Translations under genes and position numbers: made by a program | Shown: positions 35,581 through 48,300 of the stretch, one piece after another | How positions within the stretch are numbered: position 1 is the first letter of the stretch | Layout of the letters: each line of letters starts with the position of its first letter | Notes under the pieces: generated by a model | Told to the model about the DNA's origin: nothing | Databases searched by the model: none | What the model saw: only the letters and a program-made list of their open reading frames with translations | DNA from: Antedon mediterranea | Taxonomy: Eukaryota > Echinodermata > Crinoidea > Comatulida > Antedonidae | NCBI RefSeq assembly: GCF_964355755.1 | Contig: NC_092675.1 | Coordinates: 30,156,912-30,220,911, forward strand | DNA: 64,000 nt | Direction: 5' to 3'

Positions 35581-36620
35581 GGTCATTTTAATCAGATTTA
35601 GGGTAGCCATTTTTTTCCATTTTTTATAATGCATAAATAAAATACTGCGTGCAAAAAAACGGTGCGCGATGACTGTTTCAATCCATATTTTTCAATTTAA
35701 AAAATAAAAGTTCAAAGAAAATTTAGAAAAATAGAGTTGGAGGTCATGGAAATTGGACTTATTATACTTCAAAACATGAAACAAAATATATAAGTCCCTA
35801 TCATGGTTGTGACTGAGCTAAGAAATGTTTGAAAAATCGAGATGTTAGGTCCCGGAAAATGCACTTCTTGTACTTCGAAATATGACCAGCTTTATTGTTG
35901 GGGCTGAGCTAAGAAAATGTTTAAAACTAGAGCTGCATTTTATACTTTGGAAACATCAGGCCCAGAGGCTTAAAAAACGCAAGTGTAGACCTTTTCAGTC
36001 GGGGAAATAAGTTTATTCCTCCCAAGTGTATGCCTGCGTACCATCTGGACTTCCGAGTGGTGAGAAATTCATGACATACAGGACATTGAAAATTTAATAA
36101 CTTAGCTATAATAAGATAACTAAGCGAAAATGGCATGTTTTTTTGTTTAGTAATGGATGAAATATTTATTTTAGGTGCCCCACGGTACAGAAGGTTACTT
36201 GTAAATTAAAAAATTGGTGAACATACGAACAATTAACATAATTCGTTTTTGCTGTAGTGTAGCGTACGTCGACACAGTACACGACGTAACCATCGGTAAA
36301 CTTCGCCTGGAAAATAACTACAGTACACATTTTGGTCCCTGGATGGAACATGATATCACGACCCAACGTTGAACGATTCGTACAAAGGGATACCGCCAGA
36401 CAAGTGCGTACCTATAGCTATTGTTTAGTAGTAAGTTAGATCGCTGGCGATAATGAATGCATATAAAGTGCATAATATCACTCTGACGTACTCTCACGGT
36501 CAATGAAACGTCGAGGTTTTCTAGGCGCTGAAGCTACGAAGTGAACGCGAACGAATTATATTCCCCGACAAAAAGTACCCGAACCGTCGGTAAACTTCGC
36601 CTGGAAAATAACTACATTAC
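35581..36620. other. repeat-derived, no gene recognised
   Basis: 'ggtaaacttcgcctggaaaataactac' occurs at 36295 and 36590. 'gagctaagaaa' modules recur at 35815 and 35907. With GC-rich blocks at both ends (35410, 36630) this may be one 1.3-kb element. Confidence 0.4.
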
Positions 36621-36695
36621 ACATTTTGCTAGGGGCTAGGCTCCCCGACGAGGGGGGCTAGAGCCCCCGTAGCCCCCCCCCCCCCCGCTGCCGCC
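36621..36695. repeat. GC-rich repeat with poly-C tract
   Basis: Partner of 35410-35480; ends in a run of about 14 C. Confidence 0.65.
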
Positions 36696-37060
36696 ACCAC
36701 TGCAAGTTTGTGAAGGATGAATAGCCCAATCAGCTCGCATACCTCCGCCCCGTCGTAACTGTCCATGGCTACATCGAAGTTACAATCAGTACCGCGTTTA
36801 CTCCATACCGAGTTTCTGTGGAAGAGTAAAGTTTCACGAGGAATGCATTATTACATCAATGTCCAGTTTGGGAATACGAGTGTCATTGCTGGCCCAGTCG
36901 ATGGCCGTGCTTAATAATTAGTGATATAGATGGATAAAAGTCCACTTGTCGAACATAATAAATGTGTGTCGGTGTTTGTCTGTAAATAATACAGTAGCCT
37001 ATATATGTATATAGATACAAAAATATAGCCTACAATACTATAAAAAACGTTGAGTTTTTT
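36696..37060. other. no gene recognised
   Basis: No repeat partner or exon found. Confidence 0.35.
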
Positions 37061-37064
37061 CTTT

Positions 37065-37700
37065 TGGGATTAAATATTTTTTAGAGCAGACTTAAAATTA
37101 TTTATTGTTACCGCATTTCTTAGTTTGGTGGGTAGCAAATTCAGGTATGTTTGTGCTCTATAGATCATAAGCTGTTCTTAAAAGTTTCAGTTTTAGGGAA
37201 AGGGACGACAAATTTCCTCTCACTGACACTTCGGGTACATCGATGATTTGGAATTCTGGCAAGACGCAGGGCAAGGTATTCCGGAGCAAGACCATTTGCA
37301 GACCTGTAGGCAAGGCAGCCCAGTTGTAGATGCATGCGATCTTGGACTGTATGAAGATTTAAGGTGTTGTAAATGTTAGTTTGTGGTTAGACTTGCTCCA
37401 AGTCTGTATTTATTGTCTTTTTTGTGTCATTCCACACGTCGTCGTTTTGATTTTTGTCTGAAACAAGTAATACACGTATGAAACGCCATATGTGCAAAAT
37501 TATTGTATTGTTATAGAGGAGTATGGATGTGTGTTTATTAATGAAATGACCGAGCACGCGATAAGATGGAGATGGGGGACAAGCCCAGTTTGGAACGGAG
37601 TTTATTTACATGAAAAGAAAAAGATAAATTTGAATCAATGTGAATGCCAAGATGTTTCTGTTTGTCAGTTTGTGATATAGGTATATAGGAAACGATATTA
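37065..37700 (-). pseudogene. LINE reverse transcriptase C-terminal remnant
   Basis: The minus strand reads MHLQLGCLAYRSANGLAPEY, ALRLARIPNHRCTRSVSERK, and after a shift TYLNLLPTKLRNAVTINNFK. Upstream (to 37700), frames like HLGIHIDSNLSFSFHVNKL are visible in pieces. This is the thumb and C-terminal part of a Jockey/CR1-type RT with several stops and shifts. The 37492-37680 plus frame is a shadow. Confidence 0.7.
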
Positions 37701-37714
37701 AAAGTAGTGACTTC

Positions 37715-37860
37715 TATTTCTATTTTATATCACTGTGCTACCCTGGTGCTAAATTGGGTCCACTTGAGCAGTTACCACCGTAGACGTACTATTTCTATTA
37801 TTGAAGTTAATAAAGGCATAAATGGCGCCCCGTGGACGTGGAGAAGTAGAGAATGCTCCC
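37715..37860. repeat. solo copy of the 105-bp repeat plus its 31.3-kb flank
   Basis: 'ctggtgctaaattgggtccacttga' and 'tactatttctattattgaagttaataaaggcataaatggcgc' match 31301-31385. Confidence 0.7.
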
Positions 37861-38850
37861 AGTCGTCAGAATATGACGCTCTGAATATACCTCTAGTAGC
37901 GTAGCGGCGCTATACTTGGCTATAATACTAGCAAAGATAGTGATACTAGCCAAAGAATATATATCACAAGAATGAGTATTCCGCGATTTTTGCATGAGAA
38001 ATTTGTAACAGAGAGCTCCAGTGAGTGATGCCCGCCCTCATAAGGGCGGATGTATAAATACTAAATAAGACTTGATTTAATAGACATGATACATGTCACA
38101 TTAAATAGAATTATGATGATAGTTTTTGCAATTGTAAACTATTTTATAATACAAATTTATTAACAAACTAGTGTTTATTCACTTTTACAGACAATTATTT
38201 ACTAACATGCTAAGTTAGTTCACAAAAAAGGCCTAACACAGCAACACCAAAAATCAACGAATATTACTCAGCACGGCCTATTCTTTACCATTGCCGTGTA
38301 CTACTGTACGCCCGGTAAATTAAGTATTGTTTTTATGATATAAATTAGTATAAAACACATGTTATTAATAGGAGAAAATGTTAAATGTCATTAACATTTA
38401 TTTGTTTTACCAGAAACAAGTTAAATATAGGAATATTATTAAACTATCCTTCGTGAAAACGCGTAAACACCAACACGCCCGGTCACGCTATCGTAGCGCC
38501 CGGTTGATAAATCAAACTGTTTATACGGCAGTTTTTACTAAATAAATTGCATAAAACGAACAATTAAATATTCAAATAGTATTTAACATGATGTTGGCAT
38601 GTAGTTGATAACATTTTTATCATCGGAAAATACTCCGGTGGTCCAGCATTTGATTAGTGAAACCTTCACAAAAAGTTGTATACATCCCAGATACATCCAC
38701 ACTTATGGCGGCGCCCTACCACATGGACAATATTACTGTTACAGGGAAAATCGCGGATTACTCATTCTTGTGATATATATTCTTTGTACGGATTTTGTAC
38801 TAGCCTAGGAGGTCTAGCCTAGGAGGTAGGCCAAGCCACATATCATCAGT
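37861..38850. other. CWC27 5' flank
   Basis: No gene recognised. The CWC27 promoter and 5' UTR are expected just before 38851. The frame at 38605-38808 shows no family features. Confidence 0.4.
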
Positions 38851-39345
38851 ATGAGTAACATATATATTCATGAACCCCCAACAAATGGGAAGGTAAATAT
38901 TATTTAAATAAATTGTTTGTTGTTGATGTTGCCTAGGCCTCCTATCTAGTAGGCCTACTAGCCTAGCTAGGCCTAGTATTAGTAGTAGTAGTAGGCCTAG
39001 GCTAGCTAGCCTAGCCTGGCCAGGCCCTATGGCCTAGGCTAGTAGGCCTAGGCTATCTAGGCCTATAGGTAGGGCCTGGCCCTAGGGCCTAGTAGGCTTC
39101 TTTTACTTTTAAGGGCCCTAGGCCTAGCCTTCCCGCCTAGGCCTAAGGTCTCTAGGCCTAGGCCTAGTAGATTTGCGCCTAACGGTAAGGGCCTTTGTCT
39201 AGCCGGCGGCGGAGCCCTATATAACTTATAAGCCTGCCTAGCCCTAGTAGGCTAGTTAAGTTAGGCCCTCTAGCTAGGCCTAGGCCTATATAGATAGGAG
39301 GTAGGCATCCATATAGACCTATGTTACTAAGTCTCTAGTAGTAGG
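38805..39345. repeat. AGGCCTAG-rich low-complexity cluster over CWC27 exon 1 / intron 1
   Basis: Dozens of overlapping AGGCCTAG/CTAGGCC words, palindromic in themselves. A similar cluster lies at 10850-11110 near the presumed STIL start. Confidence 0.75.
38851..38892 (+). CDS. CWC27: CWC27 exon 1 (14 codons)
   Basis: ATG AGT AAC ATA onward encodes MSNIYIHEPPTNGK, then donor gtaaat. It is too short to be found as an ORF; placed by identity with the CWC27 N-terminus and phase 0 with exon 2 (VLLKTSCGD). Confidence 0.92.
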
Positions 39346-42300
39346 CCTGGCATATGACCGGTTGGGCCGCCGACAAGTTGGGCCGCCGGTAATTTCTATG
39401 AAACGCCCAGTGCATCTTTTATGACATTTCGCGTAGTGATAGAGTGGTGTCCTACATAAGTTCATGATCTTTATATTTATTGTGTCATGAAAATAAATAA
39501 TATATAATTACATACTACAATTTTGTTAGTTTGAACCGCCATAACAAAACAACAATGTCAATGGAAAGTAGTCATATTTAATAATTTAAATGTTTTGAAT
39601 CTTTCAAGGTAAAAATGCCATGCACTCCATAAAACTTTTCTCGCGTGTAGGCCTACCACGTAAATCACGTTGTCTCCAGGACTAATAGAGTATTGATATT
39701 CTTCGAATGAGGTTAAATAATTATTATTTTTTATTTACTATCTTTTAATATCATATTTTATTGAATTTTACAATTTTAATACACAAAATATTTTCCAAAA
39801 GAACGGTGATTTATGTAATTATTTTACTGAAAAATGGAGTAGGTCTAGGCCTAGTTCATATAACTGCCGCCTGAGGGGGGCAACATGTTTACGCCATTAT
39901 TGGCTAAAAACGATCATTTTCGGTGATGTTTAGGCCTTATTTATAATTTGGAATCAGATTTTCATAATTATTTCTTGTAATATTTAATAATATATACTAA
40001 AAACCGTGATATAAACTTTTGAATATACATTGTTATCCCCACCAATAAAAATAGAATTTCTATTAAATAGAAACGAGCACTGGCGAAAGTTAGCATTTGG
40101 CGTTCCATAGAAAATAATGTTTTTCTGGCGGCGGCTCAACTTGGACTAATCCGTAGGCCTAGGTACTGTAGGCTAGGTCTAGGCTAGCTAGCTTTTATTA
40201 GGGTAGGCCCTGCCTTCTTGTCTGTAGTAACTATTGCACATATCAATTGCGTTTGGTATCTTTACGAACATTTGCACCAAATCATACCATTCATACCATA
40301 CAATCATTTAGTTTTTAAAAATAGGTGTACGACGCTGAAACATTACCGTTCTTTTTTTTTTTCAATTTTTCAAGTCATTCCCTGCCTGTCGTTTCAGCGC
40401 ATTTTGAAATTTTGTTTTGTTTGTTGAATCAGCGCTCTGATCTTCACGAAATAACGCTATATAAATGTCGCATTATATAATTAGTTTCTTTGTTTTATCT
40501 AAAGAATAATCTAAATTAAGAAAATTATAACAAAATAAACTTGATTGATTTGATAGGTTCTTTTGAAAACATCGTGTGGTGACATTGATATTGAGTTGTG
40601 GTCCAAGGAAACACCAAAGGCATGTCGCAACTTTGTTCAGCTGTGTATGGAAGGTTACTATGACAACACAGTTTTTCATCGTATCATTAAAGGTTTCATT
40701 GCGCAAGGAGGTGACCCCACTGGAACTGGAGAGGGAGGTGTTTCAATTTATGGAAAAACTTTCAAGGTAAGTGATTAAAAATGTGAGGTACAGTATACTA
40801 CCTCAAATATTATAAGCTTACTCAATTATCATCCCAGTAATTACTTGTTTGGCTATCAACATGTTTAACCTACTATTTCTTATTTTATTCAGGATGAATT
40901 TCATTCAAGACTCAAGTTTGTTCGTCGAGGTTTGGTTGCCATGGCAAATGCTGGTCCTAATGACAATGGCAGTCAGTTTTTCTTCACGCTTGACCGATGC
41001 GAGCATCTTACTGGCAAACACACAATATTTGGAAAGGTAAACGTTTTAATCGATATTTTACGCCAAAGTCATGAGATTAATAAATCTTCAAACGATTTTC
41101 CCATCTTACTTTCAAATTTATTTGTTTTATTTATTTTTTTATTTAACCTTATTTATAGAGGGTGACTCTAAACAGCATATGCTGACAATCAAGGGGTCCT
41201 CATGATGGGTTATGATATTAAGTGTCTATGTGTTACAGTAGCTGTAAAATAAATCCCCAAAAAAATCACAATTTCAAATAAACGGTTTTTTAAAGATTTC
41301 TAAATTTCACATTGATTGGTTTCAGGTTGCAGGCAACACAATCTATAATATGGTGAAACTATCTGAGGTAGAGACAGATGGTGATGACAGACCAATATTT
41401 CCACCAACAATCAAATCAACACAGGTATGTAACCCTTTAATGTGGACATCACTGTAGTCACTGTTTGTGTGCTTAACCATCTAAGGTTTTTAATCTTGTG
41501 GTGCAATTAGTCCAAGACTTCTGCCATGTAATTTATCAATCAACTCTATGGAGTGGAGTTTTGACTTGGTGGTTATGATGATTGGCTACTAATCCCAGGG
41601 TACTTGGTTCAACTCCTGTCGTATTTCAGGATTTTTTCTAATGACAAATTACAACTCCACTCCCACTTTGTTTATGTAGAGCATCTTGTTTATTTGTTTT
41701 GTGAACGGGATTGCCACCTTTAAAAAGGAGAGTGAATGAATTCACTTATGGTTATCCTTGGCAATTTGCCTAAATATATAAAAAAAAAATAAAAAAAATT
41801 AGATAACTTTATCATTTTTATATGATGTCGGTTGGGCAGAAAGATGCTTATAAATTGGCAAATATAGTCTGCTGCCCTCTCTTTGAAATAACTTTTTTTG
41901 TTTGTTTCATGGGTATAATTGTCTTCAATCATGCTTCACTGGAAACATTGGGTTAGACCATCTAAAGACCAACTTTTGCCATGGTCAGTAGGGCTGCAGA
42001 CCATCTAAAGACCAACTTTTGTCATGGTCAGTAGGGCTGCAGACCATCTAAAGACCAACTTTTGTCATGGTCAGTAGGGCTGCAGACTATAATTTCCAAT
42101 TTCTGATCACCTACCATGATCAGTAAACTGTGAGATCATTCACTACTCTTTTCAGTACCGGACACCCTAGGGCAGATCTAATATGTCCGGTTTTCTGGAA
42201 AATCTGATATTCAGAATGTGTTTTTATTGGTAAAAATGAATTTGGGGCATTTTGGAACTCAAGAAAAGTCTGGTTTTGGGAGAGTTTTAGGTTTTCAGGG

Positions 42301-45300
42301 AATAGTTGACTGTGGTATAACAAGTTCTGTAACTTGCATTTTATTGACTATGTGCACAGTTTTATATCCCATTTGAAAGCTCAAACCAATGCATTTCACA
42401 TAGTAGTCTGATTCTTTACACCGTCACAATCACAGTCTAAATAGTGCCAACCTTGCTTAAATTTAAGCAATCTGATGAGAACTGATGGTGTACATTGTAT
42501 TATGTGTGTGTATATACTAAACAAAACAGTGATTATTGTTTTTAAAAAGATAAACTGTTAACAGTTCAGGATGTTGACACCCATTAAGAAAAAACACTGT
42601 TGTTATCAACATTTGGGATACATTATTGAAAGAACCTGGCAACAATTAAGTGTTAGTTTCCATTAATAGTAGCATTAATTTGTACGATTACCATGCAAGC
42701 TGAGCAATCAGGGACAAAGATGGTGCAGTTTTATACCTCTGGGACGTTAGCTTCCTTTACGAATGTTAACTTGTCATGGAGTAATTTCAGTTCTTATTTA
42801 TTGCTAATAAAATGTTTGAAAAGATTGTGAGTAAAAGGGAGGGTAACATCAAAACATTTAGGATATGTTTATTTTTTACAATTGATGGGAAGCCAACTGT
42901 TTTCAAATTTCACAATCGAAGGATTTTGATTAATGTACTTAAATTTAGATAAATTTTGATATTCATTTATTTGAAATTTGTTTTTAGGTACTAGCTAATC
43001 CATTTGAAGATATTATACCAAGAGAAATTAAGAAAAAGGAAAATGAGAAAGGTGAAACTAAATCAAAAAACAAATCAAAAGCTACCAAGTAAGTAGAAAA
43101 TATGTACACAAACAAATAAGCAATTGTTTATCAAAATGATAAGAATTCTAAGATACGTGATGCTTGTAAGTGATGGAATAATAATAAGCAATTGTCTATC
43201 AAAATGATAAGAATTCTAAGATACGGGATGCTTGTAAGTGATGGAATAATACAGGCATCGTCTGAAAAAACGGCAATTCTGGATTTGTAAAATCGTATTT
43301 TTCCTTTCTGAAACTGTCTAACAAATTTTAATATTCTCTAAAGAAATTTTAGTTTATTGTCATTTGGAGAAGAAGCCGAAGAGGATGAGGAGGAAGTGAA
43401 TGTTGTAAGCAAACAAATAAAAACAAAAAGTAAAAGTGCACATGACCTTACTGATGACCCCAAGTTAAGTGCTCAAGCAGCTCTAGAGGTTGAGTAAGTC
43501 CTAACCCATCATGCTAGAAATATGTCATTAAAATAAAGCAAACATTTAACAAATCTTTTCTATTCGTAATTAAAAAATTTGTTTGTATAGATTTGTAATT
43601 AGTTAGTTATAACAAGTTGTTATTATTGTGATCCAATTGTTGTTTTCTGTCAAAGCTAATGCTGTTTTTTTTTATTCAAAAGTTTACCACCAGCAAAAAA
43701 ACAAAGGGTTGAGGAAACTGAGGATATACCTGATGATGAATACAATGAAAAGATGAAAGAGAAAATAAGGAATAAGTTAAAGAAGGAAGTAAAAAGTGGT
43801 GAAAAAGACAACAAAGAAAAGAAGAGCAAGAGCAACAATAAGTAATATATACTATATTGATACTGAGTAGAATTTATAGTTTTTTTCTTTACAAATTGAG
43901 CGGCTGCAAATATTGCCAATTGAACACTTTCACAACATATGATTACAGTCATACCACATTGAAACACAAGTTCTCATCAGATTACTTTTTTTAAAAACTT
44001 AGATAGTAAACCATTGAGTATTGTATAGACCTTCAAAGAATGATATGGTGTTTATCAGTGTTTTCCAGTACATGCCTGTATATCATTCTAAGATCTTGTT
44101 GCTAGCTTTAATGAGGTCATCACTCCATCAGCCATCATTTCAACAGGACTGTGATGTACCAGTTCACGCGGCGTAGCTCCCTACTCTTCCTAATCAGCTT
44201 GCACTGGGTGTCCTTAACTGTGATTACTTGTTCTACCACTAGAACTATGGTCAAGGAGTTTCCTTGACCCTGTGCCGATGTGATGGGTGTGGTTTGGGGC
44301 ACTCAACCACTCGACTCTTGCTTTAGTAAAGAATTTACTATTAACCCAGATTACATTCTTTTAGTATTTAATTTATTTTCAAATAATACGGCTAAATTTC
44401 AACACATAACACCAATTTAAGTCTCAATTTATTCATCTTGTTTCTTGTAGAGAATTATTGCAGCAAGAAGCTGAAGATCTTAAACGAGAAATTTTAGGGA
44501 AAAAGAAAAAAGAAAGGAACAATGAAAAATTAGGTGATTCAGAAGAAAAACAGATAAAAGAAGAAGATGAAATTGAAGGTAAAGAAGGTGACTTGATAAA
44601 TGAGTTTAAAGACCAGAAGAAAAAGTTTAAAGAAAAAAGGAAGAATCAGGAAAAGGGGAAATCAAGGGAAGAGCAGGTTGGTTTACTTTCAAATATTGAA
44701 GCATTATCCACAAATTAATTGTTTCTTATATTTTAATTTTGATGATTCAATGGAAAGAATGAGTAACATGAATGTAAATTCATATTTATTTTTCTCTCAA
44801 GTTGTTGCTGAGCAACAGCTAAACCACGAGTAATAAAAATAATAATAATAATAAGATTTATACAGCGCACATATCCACTAAAGTGCTCAAGGCGCTTGTG
44901 AAAAAACCATGAAACATTATATTAACCTTAAAGGCCAGGTACAGGCAAAACGTTTCTATTGATCATACATTTCAATAATTATCGATCTATAGCTTCCCCT
45001 ATGTTTCATAATATTTGGAATTTTATGCACGAGCTGGTTGAAAATAAGCACTTTCTTATCAGTTCAAATTACACAGAAAAATCCCTATTCTTTTGTACAC
45101 AAATGTTGTAAAAAGAGGGGCATTTTTAAATAACTATGAAAAATAAACTGTGTGGTAAAAAATGTTATCAGATAACTAAATATAGGTAATATAACTTGAA
45201 TTTTACATTTCTGGTATTTTTATTCAACTTTAAAGTTTTATTTTTATGCTATAGCAAAAATTATCCACCGTCTTATCCACCATCTTTTTTTCACCTTCTA

Positions 45301-48300
45301 TGGAGTTACCAGACATGTTATTACATTAGATTAAACTACTTAAAAAAGGTCTTCCTGGTTTTTATAGCAGAATTTTGCCAAATTTTGTATTTGACCATCT
45401 TAAGAGAAATTCATGTTTTTCGTCTTGATTTCTATTACAAATAATTGATTTATGTACAATTAATCAGATATTATATTTAAAATTCATACCTGTACTTGAG
45501 CTTTAAACCTAAATACAATTGATAAATATGACAAAAACCAAAAAAATAAGACCAATCGAGTAATAATATGACTCATTGATCTTAAAAAACATGATCCTCA
45601 CTGATCTTATATTTATTTATTTTCTAATAGAATGATTTCAAGTGAGCATATATATTATTAGTGTGATGTTGATGGCTGTTTATTTATTGTTTAATTACAG
45701 TAGGGTAATACAATGTTTTATGATTCAAATTCAAATTTATTTCCTTTCTTTTTTTTTATAAAATAAAATGTTTACGATAATAGTATTGGCATTATTAACA
45801 TAGGAAAGAAGGAGCTAGAAAAAGTAGTATACTTCTAGTCCAGCCCCTACTGTATAACAGAACAATAGTTACAATATTGTAATAATAATAGGGCAATATA
45901 AATGTTTTTTTCTTCGTTTAATGATGAAAAAAATTGATTGTTTCAATGTTGGTTTAGTGTGATTTGTTTTACCATCATGACACACTGTACACCTGTTAAC
46001 TATCCCATGATTGCGTTTCTAGGAACATATATTAATCATTTTAAAATGTCATCAATGATGACCTATTTCTGTATACCAAGCACTAGCCACATTATTCACT
46101 GAGTGACTGTTTCCAATGCAACCCAAATCATTTCCATGTTGTTAATCTGTTGGTATATTATATCACACATTCCTCAACTCTGATTGGTTGCATTGTATAA
46201 ATAGGAGGATCCAGGTGGTACCATGTGGGTCATGCCAGCCCCCTTTGACAGCTAAATTAACAAGAAATACTTTTTGTTATCTATTTTTGACAGACTATTA
46301 ATATTATGTTTAATAAATCAATAATAGATCATAATATGAATATTAAATATTGTATTGTATACCTAACTGAGCATGCCTGTAAATTGTACTGTACCTAACT
46401 GAGCAAGTCCATAATTTGCAAGATATAGAAAGGTTTAGAAGAAAGTGAAAGGTTGAGCTGTAAGATGTTGCATAATTTATTCAGAATTTAAATTCCCAGT
46501 TCATTATAGTAGAGACTTATATTTAGATATTGATTGACAAAATGAATGCCATTAAATTATATAATTAACATAATAAATATATATCTTTTCTTATTAATAA
46601 TCACGAGGTGACATATGAAAATCACTATGGATCATCCCATGAAGTTATATTTCAAGTAATCAACTCAACTTGTCAGCTAAACTGCATTTTTAGATTCAAT
46701 TTTTTAAGTAAAAGTTTTTCAAAAGCGATCTAATGAAAGTATAAGTGACGACTTGAAACAGCTGTTAAAAGACTTGTGGTCTTTCCTGCTACTGGGGTCC
46801 TTCTTGCTAATTAGATTCACTTTTCAAAGAAATTGACAAATTTAATCAATGTTTTGTCTGAAAATGACAGTTTTTTTTTTAAAAGATCTTCTTCATTATA
46901 GTTAATTGTCTACTCCATAGTTGAACATTGGAACCACAAAACATATTTAATGTTGAACTCCTTTTGTACAACCTATTTCTCAGTTTCTTATTACAATACA
47001 GCTTTGAAGGCTGTTGATACATTAGAAAATTATAGTGATGATTGATTTTAGCTTTCTTATACTGTTATACTAATGTAATGTTCATTCATTCACAAAATCT
47101 ATGATCAGGATGTTTTTTTTCTCTTCAGACTTTAGCAATTTTGGCAAAGTTTCAAAATAAATTATTAGCTGCTAATGAAAAAAGACTTGAGCAAGGAGAA
47201 ACGGAAAAGGCCAACAGGACAAGAAGTTGGTAAGTTGATAGTTGAACAATAAACACTCTGTACACCAATTACTTATTTCTTCTTAACCCTTTGAAGATGC
47301 GAGGTTTATACCCTAAGTAACTGAGGCTAAATAAGGTATTTTTAAGATATCTATATACAATTATTTACGTTAATCCAGTAATAAATACATACAGTGTGTG
47401 TGCTACGCTTCGACTTGTTATCAACAAATCTTCATCTGGCAATGACTAGACGTTAGTGATTGTTAGGAGTAGCTTTGCTAGTTGTAGTGCAGCGCCTCCT
47501 ATTTGTAACCTTGGTCTGCGATTTTTTCAACTTTTCAGTTGAAATGAGTTGGTCATATAGAGTTACTGTTCTTCTAGCCGTCTTCAGAAGACACGTTTAT
47601 ACCATGCAATACACTTTTATTTTCATTTTTTATTTATATAACATTGAGAATGAGAGTGAACATATCTTTCTAATAAGCTTAAATATCTTGACAACAGAGT
47701 ATTTAAAGGCTTTCACTTCTTTCAACTTAACCATACTTTTCAAAATACAGCTGGAATTAAATTGCTGTATGTTAAAAAACTATAGTTTACAGTAGTGTCC
47801 AGTAAGACTTTGTTAGGGTAATGATTAATATAACACCAACGTTAGCAAGCATTATTTGCGATCTGCTTTCACCTCTGAATGGTTGAAATCTAAATCATAT
47901 CTGTCAAAGCCTATTTACCATGTATACCCACTCACCTCCTAATCTTAATTCTTAAGGTTAGATAAATCTGTAACCTCTGTCATCGGCCGCTTCCCTTACA
48001 TACACACTTTTCTAATTCGCCCGCAAATATGTAAAGTCATGATATATAACATTGCATTCTGGTGGTAATTTAAATAAATATGTATTGGTGTATTTTAATG
48101 TTGAGTGATTGTGTAACATGTAGTAATGACTTGAATGAATACTGTAGAATGTGAGATCCAGTGTTCTGTTGTATTGCATTATGACTGAAGTGAATTTCGT
48201 GTTGTATTTTAACATCAAGCTTATTGATAAATGTGGCAAAGGTTCTCGTCTTTTAGTTTTGACATAAAAATACAAACAAATATTACAGACAACCTTCTTG

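Noticed and set aside
47460-47795. 111-residue frame in CWC27 intron 9
   Set aside because: Composition follows the AT-rich intron; no motif, no splice context, and the required CWC27 phase does not match.
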